The notes under the pieces were generated by a model. The model was not told the origin of the DNA. It made no database searches and worked only from the letters and a program-made list of their open reading frames with translations. Source: Ophiocordyceps camponoti-saundersi (nom. inval.) (lineage: Eukaryota > Ascomycota > Sordariomycetes > Hypocreales > Ophiocordycipitaceae). Taken from it: a DNA stretch of 64,000 bases. Numbering within the stretch: position 1 is the stretch's first letter; each line of letters begins with the position of its first letter. This document shows positions 32,357 through 44,987 of this stretch, one piece after another. The translations under genes and the position numbers were made by a program. Where the stretch lies: the NCBI GenBank assembly GCA_003339415.1, contig PDHQ01000002.1:126159-190158 (forward strand), given 5' to 3'.

Positions 32357-32778
32357 TTTGACGTGATGTAGAGAACGGTAGGAGTATAGCTCTCTACTAC
32401 CGGGCTGAATGCCAAGTGTTGAGTAGTAGAGAGAGGGTGAAAGGCATTCGTCATCGCCGGATCAGAGGTAGGGGAACTTACAGGGGTGATAAGCTCAGCT
32501 TCGCTTATCTAAGGCTGGCTAGTACGCTTAGGTAACGACTATCAAGTAGAAGCCCGTTTTTCTTCTTAGCGCCCGTGCGGTTCCTCGCGAGGCTGACGAT
32601 CAGAGATACTTGGTCCTTGGTACCTTCTAGCCGCAAGCCACGTCAAAAATTCGATTCTAGCTCTTCAGACGCGACTGAATCTCCTTACTCACTTCTCACC
32701 TCCGCGACGCGAAAAGGCCATACAGCTAGCGCAGAGTGCTGAAAACGTGTCTTTGGCGCAGAGACAAGCTCGACGATA
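32357..32778. other. Bidirectional promoter ARPC1 / U2B''
   Basis: 422 bp between two divergent start codons. It must supply the 5' ends of both genes. No strong TATA box is evident; no coding sequence. Confidence 0.55.
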
Positions 32779-33485
32779 ATGGCGTCGAGAGCACCTGGCC
32801 ACGGTCTGGCGCCAAATTCGTCTCTCCCGGCCAAGATTCAGTCAACGCCCGCTAACCAAACGTGAGTCGAGCATCAACCCTTTCTACCTTCTCCTCTGGC
32901 TCTTCGGCCGCTTACAATTCACGCGATGAAGGCTCTACGTGACAAACCTGCCGTCAAACAAGATACAGAAAGCCGATCTGCGGACCGCTCTCTACATGCT
33001 ATTTTCTACCTACGGTCCTGTGCTCGACATCGTCGCCCTCAAGACGATGAGTATGAGGGGACAAGCTCACATCGTCTATCGAGATATACAAACCTCGACT
33101 CAAGCTATGAGGCAATTGGACGGAAAGACTTTTCTGGGTAAACCAATGGTGAGCTCACTGCACTCTGGCTGTGGAGGGATGGACATCACTGACCAGCAGG
33201 TAGAAAATTCAATACGCAAAGTCCAAGTCTCACTTCGTGTCGAAACTGGACGGCACATTCAGGATTCCGAGCACCTCGACGGGCGCTGCCAACGTCGAAC
33301 AGACGGAGCTGCAGAAGAGCATATTTGACGCGCCGCTTTCTGGTTCCGCTCAAGTCGCAAAGCCTCCCGATCAGCCTATGCCGGATGCCGACGCGGCTGG
33401 CAACCGTGGTCAGAAACGGGCTCGTGAAGAAGCGGACGACAGCGAAGAAGACGTGGCGATGGAGGAGGACAGCGACGATGAATGA
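32779..33485 (+). CDS. U2B''-like spliceosomal RRM protein (U1A/U2B'' family)
   Basis: RNA-binding protein of the U1A/U2B''/SNF family, expected in the U2 snRNP in the nucleus. Exons 32779-32861, 32932-33148 and 33204-33485 give 193 residues. The RRM (about 28-108) has RNP2 LYVTNL and RNP1-like RGQAHIVY, with family-typical NKIQKADLRTALYMLFSTYGPVLDIVALKT and the extension PMKIQYAKSKSH reconstructed across intron 2. Only one RRM is encoded; the C-terminal part is short, acidic and Lys/Arg-bearing (KRAREEADDSEEDVAMEEDSD). A single RRM favours a Msl1/U2B''-type role over two-RRM U1A, but truncation relative to metazoan proteins is common in fungi. It converges on ATG10 with 64 bp between stop codons. 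Confidence 0.88.
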
Positions 33486-33549
33486 CGAACATTTTGGAGC
33501 TCTTCGAGGCCGTCTCTCGGGACGGAGAAGCTCAAGTGGTCGCTCAGAT

Positions 33550-34345
33550 TTACTGTAAGGCCATTTCTCTCGGTACCCAGAGGCCTACACATCCCCCAAC
33601 GAGACCGAGCCAGATGATGAGGTAGTTGTCGAGGGAGCATTGGAAGCCCGATATGGCGTCCCCAAGTAGGCATGGATGGATGAAAAAGGCCGGGAGCCCT
33701 GTGATGGGATGATGCTGTGACGGGACTCTCAGCGCTGACTCGACCCATAGTGTCAGGCATCGGCATCTACTCACATCCGCGGAAATGCCGCCTATAGCGC
33801 CTACTCCCCGGAGTCTGCTTTTGTACTCGTCGGGAACCAAGCGGCGAAAGACTGTCTCGATACTCAAGGCTGGTTCATCCGCAGGGAGGTTATGGAGCGT
33901 GAACCACAGACATGGGACCCTATAGGTGGGATGGAGATGGATCTCATAGATAACGTGAGCAGCGTCATCACGAGGCACATCTTTGACGATAGCTGCCTGT
34001 ACATATGGTCAGGGCAAAAAACGGTTGAGTCGACGAGGCACCCCGTACTGAATCAGACTCTTCCGCGCGTATCATGTCGCTATCTTGCTCCTCGAAAGAT
34101 ACCCTCTCCATGGCCTGGGAAAGGCCATGGCAGTCCGTCGAGGGCTCGAGAGGTCGTCTGATCTGGGCGTATGTGGCGTAGGTGCCATCGATGGAGAAGA
34201 TGGTGTCCAGCGCTGTGCACAGCCTGAGCTTCCATCGGCTCCGCAAGGCTCCCAGTGTTGCTTGGCGATATCGTCGCTCGAGATGATGGCAGGCAGCAGA
34301 GAATTCGTGGCGATCTAGTGACGGAAAATGCTTGATGTCGGTCAT
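33550..34345 (-). CDS. ATG10: Autophagy E2-like conjugating enzyme ATG10
   Basis: E2-like enzyme that joins ATG12 to ATG5 during autophagosome formation. Exons 34345-34049, 33996-33775 and 33714-33550 give 227 residues. Exon 1 encodes the N-terminal segment FPSLDRHEFSAACHHLERRY, QATLGALRSRWKLRLC. Splicing gives AAIVKDVPRDDAAHVIYEIHLHPTYRVPCLWFTLHNL, then GGISAD-HHPITGLPAFFIHPCLLGDA, which holds the active-site Cys in HPC, and NYLIIWLGLVGGCVGLWVP at the C-terminus. All three blocks are diagnostic of the Atg3/Atg10 fold, Atg10 branch. Introns are 52 and 60 nt with good GT-AG ends. It is divergent from the GH47 gene, 411 bp away. Confidence 0.93.
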
Positions 34346-34756
34346 GTTGGAGTGAGGCTATCCGTAGTTTCAGGATCGCGGAATTCGCACTGCCAAAGGA
34401 CTAGGGGATGTCTGAGGCGCGGTGTGGCTTAGCACGTCGAAAATCGTTTTTACCGTGGCGTCTGGCATGCTTGTGGGCCGGGCCGTCGCAGAGGCGACCT
34501 GTCTACTTGGTTGTAGCGGCACAGTTTATAGCGGGTACTTCAGACTGTGCCCTTACAGACCCAAGCCTCGGCCGGCTTCAACCTCTCGTGCACACGCGAT
34601 TGGCGCCTCGATAGGTTCTCTGAGGGTTCGACACGCGTCTCCTTTTTTTTCCTTCCGACGATCTCATGAGTTTCTACTATACTCTCTAGGTCTCTATACT
34701 ACATCATCGTACGCCCCGCGCTGCAAGCGCCGTCCCGTCATGAGCCTGCCGGCCCC
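34346..34756. other. Bidirectional promoter ATG10 / GH47
   Basis: 411 bp between divergent start codons with CTATCCGTAG at 34358-34367 close to the ATG10 start and a T run at 34646-34653. No coding sequence supported. Confidence 0.5.
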
Positions 34757-36982
<2,226 letters not shown>

Positions 36983-37618
36983 GGAGTCTTTTTTCTTTTG
37001 AAGTTGACGATGGGGTGGGAAGAATGATGATGTAGAGGTTTCTTGTGTATGTACATTAATGCATGGATGGTTTCGCAACTGTGTTGTTGATGTTGTTGTC
37101 ATCACCAGTTTCATCATCACCATCACCCTCATCACTATCAGTATGTACATAGCAGTCCACGTTTCAACTGAAACGCGGCTTCACATCACAGCTCTATCTA
37201 TTCAGCTTCTGCTGGAAACCAACGAATGGAGAAACGGCCGTGACGACGTATGTATGTACACACACTATAGCGGACACAGCCCTTCCCTCCCCCATCCCCT
37301 CCCCCCCATCATCATCATCAGCTTACTATCGCCCCGACAGGGTAGTAGAGACGAGGTAAGGTAAGGTAAGGTACCGAGGTAGCTGACGCGTACCTTTTCC
37401 CCGACGATGATACTGCGCTGCTGACGAGGGGTGATGGTAGGGGTACGTGGCGAGTACGAACGGAAGAAAAGGCCCTTGCTAATGCCGTGGCCAACGGGGA
37501 GGGGAGGGGAGAGGAGAGAGGAGAGAGGAAAAATTTGGCCTTGTCGTCGTCAGCTCGGTTGGCGGTTGGTTGGCTGCTTTTGTATCTCGGTTATGGTGAG
37601 TGAGTGAGTGAGTGAGGA

Positions 37619-37651
<33 letters not shown>

Positions 37652-38246
37652 TTGGTGTGTCTTTTTGTAGGTGGGAATTTTGTTCGTCATTGATTTTGCT
37701 TCTTTGGGTGGAATCGACAGACGCCCATCTTCATCGTCGTCATCGTCAGCATCAGCATCAGCATCAGCATCATCAGCATCATCATCTCTCTTCCATATCC
37801 CTCCTACATACATACATCCATCGAGTTACCATTCCATCCTCGAGATCATCATCATCATCATCACCACCACTATACTCACCTCCAGCCTCATCACCATCTC
37901 CTCCTCTTCCACCTCCACCTCTTCCAACCTCCACCACCAACACCACCATCGCTTCAGTGCGACGAACCCTCGTGTCACGTCGCCAAGGGGGGGGAAGGGG
38001 AAGAAACGGGGGAGGAGGCGGACAAAAAGGGGGGGAGGTGAGAAAAGGCAAGAAAAGAGGAAAGCAAAGCGTTCCCAAAGTGTAGGGACCCGGTCGAACG
38101 AACGGCAACCCGTAAGTCGGCGACGACATGCGCGGCCGCATCTAACAGCCGACAAGAATTTCTCACTCTGAATCTTCAAAATCTCATCAATCTCACTCTC
38201 ACTCTCTCTCCATCTTATCTCTAACACTCGGCCACTCCATCCAGCA
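36983..38246. other. Spacer GH47 to permease, microsatellite-rich
   Basis: Contains the GH47 3'UTR and the permease promoter/5'UTR. Features are ATC/TCA repeats (37100-37140, 37305-37320), GTAAG repeat at 37355-37371, GAGT and (GA)n at 37592-37650, and (ATC/AGC)n at 37725-37870. Short frames here are encoded by these repeats and are not genes. Confidence 0.5.
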
Positions 38247-38827
38247 ATGGCGCACGACGTCGAACTCGGCAATCTCGAGATAAAAGAGGATTCCCTCACC
38301 CACGGCAGCTGCCACAGCATGCGCGAACAACAGCATCATGTCGACGGTCGCGTGAGGCGTTTCCTCGACGGCTTTAAGCGCGACGTCGACTCAGCCTTCT
38401 TCACCAGCGATCCCCTCCGTCAAAGCGCCTCCTCTTTCTCTTCCGCCGCAGCCGCCACCGGTACCGGCTCCGGCTCCGGCATCGGCATCGGCACCGGTCA
38501 TCATTACTACGACCTACACCTCGCCGCCCTCGAGTCGGCCAACACGGGCCTCGCTCGGAAGCTCAAGGGTCGTCATCTGCAGATGATCGCCATCGGAGGC
38601 TCCGTCGGGACGGGCCTGTTCGTCGCCTCGGGCAAGTCGCTCAGTACCGGTGGGCCGGCCTCGCTGCTCATTGCCTTCAGCGTCGTCGGAGCGATGCTCT
38701 ACTGCACGTGTCAGGCTCTCGGCGAGCTGGCCGTCATCTTTCCCATTGCCGGCTCGTTTTCCTCCTGGGCTACTCGATTCCTCGATCCGTCTTGGGGGTT
38801 CGCCATGGGCTGGAAGTGAGTCTCTCC

Positions 38828-38898
<71 letters not shown>

Positions 38899-40458
38899 TC
38901 TCCCTCCCTCTCTCTCTCTCTCTCTCTCATATACCTATAACAAGTCTACCTATGCTCACACGAGACGGACCGGCTGACTTCATAAACAGCTATGCGCTAC
39001 AATGGCTCACCGTCCTACCTCTCGAGATCATCGCCGCCTCGCTGACGATCCGCTACTGGAACTCTGACCTGTCAGCCGCCATCTTCGTCGCCGTCTTCCT
39101 CACCGTCATCACCCTCATCAACCTATTCGGCGTCAAGGGCTACGGCGAAGCAGAATTCACCTTTTCGCTCATCAAAGTCATTGCCGTCATCGGCTTCATG
39201 TGCGTTTTTCTTCATATCCCTTATCCCTTTTCTCTTCCCCTCTCTCTCTTCCCCCCCAAATCTCTCCTTTTCTTCTTTTCCCTCTTTCACCGCATCTTCT
39301 TTCTTTCTTCCCTCTTTTCACCATTTTTCTTTCCGCTGATTCTAAAGAGGGAGACGGTTATTGAAACTCACATCATAAAAAACAAACAGCCTTCTAGGCA
39401 TCGTCCTCAACTGCGGCGGCACGCCTGATCGCGGTTACATCGGAGGCGAGTTCTGGCATAACCCGGGCGCCTTCAACAACGGCTTCAAGGGCCTCTGCAG
39501 CGTCTTCGTAACAGCCGCCTTCGCCTTCACCGGCACCGAACTCGTCGGCCTGGCCGCGGCGGAGACGGCCAACCCGCGCAAGTCGCTGCCGACGGCCATC
39601 AAGCAGGTGTTTTGGCGCATCACGCTCTTCTACATCGTAGCCCTCACCCTCGTCGGCCTGCTGGTGCCCTATGACAACGAGAGGCTCATCGTCGACGGCG
39701 AGACGACGACGGCAAACGCCAACGCCTCCCCCTTCGTCATCGCCATCGAAGCAGCCGGTATTCAGATCCTGCCTTCCATCATGAACTCCGTCATCCTCGT
39801 CGCCGTCCTCTCCGTCGGTAACTCCGCCGTCTTCGGATCTTCGCGTACCCTCGCCGCACTGGCCAAGCTCAATCAGGCGCCCAAACTCCTCGGCTACGTC
39901 GACAGACGAGGTCGACCGCTCGTCGCCATCGCCGTCGCCGTCGCCCTGGGCCTGCTAGCCTTCCTGTCCGACATGCAACACCGTTACCCCGTACTCGACT
40001 GGCTGCTCGCCATCTCCGGCCTCTCCACCGTCTTCACCTGGGGCTCCATCTGCCTATGCCATATCCGCTTCCGACTGGCCTGGGCCCGTCGAAGACGACG
40101 TCTGGACGACGTCCCCTTCGTCTCCCAGGTGGGCGTCACCGGCTCCTACGTCGGTCTGGCCCTCAACCTCCTCGTCCTCGTCGCCCAGTTCTGGGTCGGT
40201 GCGTTTCCGGTCGACTGGCGGTCCATGCCCGTCGATCAGCTCCTACGAAACTTCTTCCTCAAGTACATGGGCGTCCCCATCATCTTCCTCTTCTACATCC
40301 TCCACAAGCTCTTCTACCAGACCACCTACGTTCGCATCCAAGACATGGACGTCGACACCGGCCGCCGTGACTTTAACCTTCCCATCCTAGTCGCTCAGGA
40401 ACGCGCCGAGCGAGCCTCCTGGCCACGCTGGAAGCGCTTCTACAAGTTTATGTGTTGA
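38247..40458 (+). CDS. Amino-acid permease (YAT/AAP family)
   Basis: Plasma-membrane proton-coupled amino-acid transporter of the fungal APC/YAT family. Exons 38247-38815, 38990-39199 and 39390-40458 give 615 residues. About 105 cytosolic N-terminal residues, including a GTGSGSGIGIGTG low-complexity run, precede LKGRHLQMIAIGGSVGTGLFV, the TM1 signature. Splicing restores [30 protein letters not shown] and VIAVIGFILLGIVLNCGG; GYIGGEFWHNPGAF, FAFTGTELVGLAAAETANPRKSLPTAIKQVFWRI and FGSSRTLAALA follow, and the C-terminus ends KRFYKFMC, a typical terminal W/F-C pattern. Substrate cannot be fixed from sequence; it looks like a general or basic amino-acid permease. Introns are unusually long for this window (174 and 190 nt); the first contains a ~98-nt CT microsatellite. 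Confidence 0.94.
38832..38929. repeat. (TC)n microsatellite inside permease intron 1
   Basis: Almost uninterrupted TC dinucleotides with a few CCC interruptions at the 3' side, entirely within the 174-nt first intron of the permease gene. Length is probably variable between strains. Confidence 0.9.
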
Positions 40459-41180
40459 CCCGATTTTCTTCCTTCTGTTCCCTTGTCCCCCTTTTTTTTT
40501 GGCGCGCGCTTATATACCATCCTTTCTCCCGTCTTCCTCATTGAGCTGTCATCTTCCTTTCGTCGACGCGGCCCCCCTTATTCCTATTTCATTGCCGCCA
40601 TCGCGCCTAGCTTTGCCCACTGTATCAGCCATCTTGTTTCTTTCTGGCCATCACGTCGACGACGACTTTCATGCCCCTTTTGGATCCAACCTTTTACCGC
40701 GATATACCTCTGTCTACGTGTCTGAGCCTGCCTGCTTCTCGCATTGCCTCACTCCTCCATACATATACTATAATATACCCGCAAGAGAACGATGTGCCTC
40801 TCGTCATGTGCGTCTTTATTCTCTAAAGTGCAATTTCTCCCTCGTTACATAGACAATGTCCTCAAGAGCCCAGCTGGGGGGGACTCTCGCCTCTCACTAT
40901 CCCTGCCTCTCTCACGGGCGTGTGCGTGCCCGTCGGGAGGGACAGTCGGTCTGAGTATAGGAAAAATGCGACCTGGTCCCGGCACTAAAGGGGAAACAAA
41001 GACAGAAAAGGAAAACAAGCATACATACATTACTATACAGATAGGGAACAGCATTCACGGGGAGCTTTTCCAGTCGCGCGGCATGTCCAAGGGATCGGGG
41101 TTCGTGTGACAAGAAAACGTGGGCGCTCCTCATCAGTCGTGGCTTGCGTGCAGACATGCCTTCGTCCAATTCATCACCTC
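40459..41180. other. Convergent 3' spacer permease / NTF2-like gene
   Basis: Lies between two stop codons facing each other; expected to hold both 3'UTRs. Pyrimidine-rich on the permease side with a CATA repeat near 41020. No gene recognised. Confidence 0.5.
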
Positions 41181-42947
41181 TCAGTGGCCGTAGAAGCTCT
41201 TGTGGGCGGCCGAAGCGTTGCCTCTCCGCGACGCGGGCGCCTTCGGGGCCTCGTCCGCCTCGTCATCGCCATAGAGCCAGTTCCTGTTGGTGCCCTTCTT
41301 GCCGCCCATGCCGTCGCCGGCAATGTGGATGCCCTCCTTGTCTCCGGTGCGAGCATCGCCCCTTCCGTTGGTCTTCCGGGCCCCCATGCCGTCTCCGGCG
41401 ATGTTGATGCGGTTGTCCTTGACCTGGCCGGGCTGCGGCTGATTCTCCTTCTGTGCGGCGGGAGACTGGTCGTAGGCAGCCCAGTTGGCGTCCATCATCT
41501 TGACTGCCTTCATGCGGCCCTCGGGCATCTGCTGCGGACGCCGGGTCTCGGGCGAGTCGTCAGTCATGGCAAAGTGCGGGTCAAAGTCCTTGGTGCGATC
41601 CTTGAAGTTGGTAATGTTTCCCAGGGCACGCTTAGGGCTCGGGCTGGCGTTTTCCGGGTCCGCGAGGTTATCCTTGTACAGGCCCAGACCCTCGTTGTGC
41701 GTCGCACCACGGGGCTTTGCGCCGGGCCGCTCCTGACGGGGTACGCGCGGGCCGTCGTCTTGAAGCTCAAAGTGCTTTTCGGCGTCTCGGCGGGTCTTGC
41801 CAGAGGGCTTCTCCGCCTCTTCATTGTTCGGCTCGGGATCCCAGTTGCGGGCGTCGGGGCGGCGATAGGACTTGGAGGGCTTGGGCCTCTGAGGCGTGAC
41901 GAAGTCGTCAAACGACCACTGGCTGTCATGCTTGGACTTGGGGCGCTCCCGCGCGGCCGAGGGCTTGGGCTGGTCCTGCTGATCAGAGCCATCGGCGAAA
42001 TCGAAGTGGTTGTACTTGCGGGGATCGGGGCGGATGAGCGATCTCCTGCTAGAGTTTCCAGAAGGCGACGTTTCGTCGACCTCTTCCTCGGCATATTCCT
42101 GGCCCTCAAAGATGCGGACGGGCTGGAAGTTCTTGCCCTGGCCACCCTTTGTGGGCGACGCAGATCGGTTGCGATATTCGTCGCCGGCTTCCGGCTCGTC
42201 ACCCAGAATCTCGGAAAAGTCGCGCTGGCGAGGTCGGCTGCCCGCATAAGGCGAGACGACGGAAGACGGCTTAGCGGACTCGATGAGCTCTCTCGGAGCA
42301 AAAAGCTCGAGCGAGGCATGAGGATCACGGAGCGCGTTGGCCGACGAGCCACGAGCGCGGCCGACGACGTCGTTGTGACCGGGCGAAGCAGGCGCAACCA
42401 AGCCAACCGACTGGAGGCAGTTCTGGATCATGGAGAGCTGCTCTCGACCGTCTTTGATGGGCCAGTTGCGACCGGTCTTTCCAATGATTTCGAGCTGCTT
42501 AAGAAGCGAGCCTTGGTCCCACTGCTGGCGGATCTGTAAGATCTTTCCGTCGCCGTCAAGAGCGACGATGTGCATCTACAAACATGATGAGCGATGAGAG
42601 AAAGACGGCGTGAAAGATTGGGAGAAGGGGCGTACAATGGGGAGGGAGGCAGTCCGATCCGACAGAAAATTGTCGTCGAGACCAGGGAGATAGACACCGC
42701 CGCTGGTCAGGAACTCGAGTTCGGTATCGACCTCGAGAGCAACGACGTGTCCGCCGTCGATGGTGCTGAGCACATCCTGCTTCTTCTTCTGAACTTGTCT
42801 CTGCAGGGCGCTCAGGTGCTTGACGATTTCGGTAGCACCTGAGAAGGTGGTCGTGGTCGTCACATAGTGCAGCGTAGCCTGGTCAGCCAGCAGCGATGTG
42901 CTTGGGGCTGCGAGGAACTGCTTGTATGTCGCAGCAGCGGCAGCCAT
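41181..42947 (-). CDS. Fungal NTF2-like domain protein with disordered C-terminal region
   Basis: Exons 42947-42636 and 42575-41181, joined over a 60-nt intron, give 568 residues. The N-terminal ~155 residues (YKQFLAAPSTSLLADQATLHYVTTTTTF, GGVYLPGLDDNFLSDRTASLPI-MHIVALDGDGKILQIRQQWDQGSLL, TGRNWPIKDG) have the size and pattern of an NTF2-like cone fold, conserved across Pezizomycotina. The remaining ~410 residues are charged, Pro/Ser/Asp-rich and probably disordered, with short motifs such as HFELQDD, ALGNITNFKDRTKDFDPHFAMTDDSPE and duplicated INIAGDGMG / IHIAGDGMG repeats near the C-terminus. I recognise it as a conserved fungal family without assigned function. It is transcribed towards the permease gene. 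Confidence 0.85.
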
Positions 42948-44987
42948 GAAGAAGGTCTAGGCGGATTTGACGTTTTTTTCTTTGCTTGTTTTGCAGTGCG
43001 GATGCACTGGGTAAAGGTTCGACGGGTGCGTAACGGGCGCGCGTCCAACGGGGGAGGGGGGGGGTGTGGGAGGAGGAGGGGGGGGGCCACCAACGTTATG
43101 TGGGTGAACTTTGCAAGGGGGGTTAAGAGTGAGGGAGAGACGAGGGTTGACTCTGTTGGGCCACGATGGGGGGGAGAGAGAGACGGAGTCAGAGGTAGGA
43201 AGAAGAGAGGTGGATAGGAGAGGGAGAGGGCGGGGAGGAGGAGGAGGAGGAGAAGAAGGGAGAGGGAGAGAGAGGAAGAGAGGAGAGGAGAGGAGATTTG
43301 CACGCGTTGGGCAGGAGAGAGCCAAGGAGCTACTTGCGATGATATTAAATAGAAGTAGGGGTACGGGACCGGGGGCACCAGGGTAGGCAATCATGCAGGT
43401 ATCAGTTACTTGCATTGGATGGTTGGGCATGACAACCTCATGGGACCGTACATAATGCGCCATGCGCTGTGGCTGGACCGCTCGCTGCCTACTACCTACC
43501 TTCTTACTGCCCAGCTCTCTACCTATAGCAGTGGGCTATACGGGATGCGCGCCTGTGATGTTTGCTGTATGTATGAATAGGAGGTAGCCTCGGGCAGGTG
43601 GCCTATCGAAGGGAGGTGTTTTCTTTTCTAATGGCTGGTGTTTTGGACCTGGATCTGCAGGGCGAGCGCGTTGCTAGGGGACTGATGGAGGGGGGGGGGC
43701 GGATGTTTTTTGGGCGGAGAGGGGACCGAGTGTGTGTGTCTGTGCTTGGACGGACGCCTTCAACCTTGGTTCTTGGCACAGTCTTTACCCATCAAGACGT
43801 GCGTGTAACATGCCGTTGAAGGAGATCAGTCCGACAGATAAAGGAGATAGCCGCAGCAGCCAGCAGACGAGCCAGAATGGGCCTTGTCGGGCTCTTCCAA
43901 CATGGTGCGGGATTATCATGGCGATATAACTCTGCACATAGGTAGGTACATATGTATGTATTGCGTCGAGCTGAAAAAAAGGTCGGCCGTTTCAAAAGAG
44001 TTGTATTCGTATCGTATCCTACCTCTATGCGGGCGTGCATCTGTGCACACAAAATGTATGTAGATCTTCTCATTCATAGCATATCTCACTACCCTAGAGC
44101 AAGCTCAGTAATACTAATAGAACTCAGAACTATCGACAAGGGTCGAGAAACTCAGACTGCGATGCTGTGGGACGCGCCCCCACTCATGTTTCGTCGTCTT
44201 CGCGATGCTTCGTGCTGACGGGGGCGAGTTTCATCTATGAATGGATGTACGAATAGGTATGTGCAAGTAATGGGAGTAGATATGGCGTGTGTGCAAGGCA
44301 ACATGAGGACAGCATCCGGAGGAGGACCATCAGCTACAGACTAAGAACTACAGTATTCGTACATACGGTCATACAGCATATTTATACCAACAATAGTTGG
44401 TGGTTTGCCTGCTTATCTATGTATGTACATACCTAGGCTGTTAGGCAAGTTGCAGGCAATTGTATTCAGATTCATGATAGGGTGGCCTGTTCGTTATTGT
44501 GAATAAATCGCCAACATCATCATCATCATCCTCATGTCCGCGGAACAAACGTCGTCCTTCTGTCTCCAATATTACTACTGGCACACTTCCCGAGTACCCA
44601 GCAAGGGCCCCGGCCGACTCTCACTCCCCAAGTAGCACATACAGTGGGATTTTGCGGGAACACCTCCACCTAAATCCCCGCCACGCCACGCCTCATCCGT
44701 ACCGTAATCGGACAGTGTCTCGCACTGCCAAACCATCCTCGTACTCGAAGCTGACGCACCACGTCGCTGCAAGAAAATCGCATTCCATCAGCCATTCAGA
44801 GACTGTCGACCTTTGCTGGTCTGCAGATATTCAGATATTCATCAACCCATCGATCGAGCCTCAGCCTTATCACCAGCCTCTTCCTCCTCCTCCTCCTACT
44901 CCTCGTCCGCTTCTCCTCCATCTCCTCCCGTCCTGAGACGCCATCCCCGGCTGGCCCGTTACTTCATGCTCGCTGGTCACTAGAACC
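42948..44987. other. Divergent region NTF2-like gene / VPS10
   Basis: About 2 kb between divergent starts. Purine-rich DNA with poly-G interruptions at 43058-43090 and GAG/GGA repeats at 43200-43290 lie next to the NTF2-like gene; CATA/TATG repeats near 43950 and 44420 and ATC repeats at about 44516-44531 lie nearer VPS10. No gene supported. Confidence 0.5.

Noticed and set aside
33482..33669. Plus-strand coding-looking stretch just after the U2B'' stop (…EAYTSPNETEPDDEVVVEGALEA…)
   Set aside because: It is the antisense of ATG10 exon 3, whose sense frame has diagnostic ATG10 motifs and good splice sites; the plus frame has no workable splice.
37612..38171. Two overlapping Ser/His-rich plus-strand frames before the permease
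   Set aside because: Encoded by ATC/AGC and GA microsatellites; no splice or homology support; likely permease 5'UTR.
41106..42539. 477-codon plus-strand frame opposite the NTF2-like gene
   Set aside because: Arg/Val/Leu-rich shadow frame; the minus strand joins two conserved exons across a proper intron.
43111..43463. Arg/Glu- and Pro/Leu-rich frames near 43.2 kb
   Set aside because: Low-complexity frames from purine-rich repeats.
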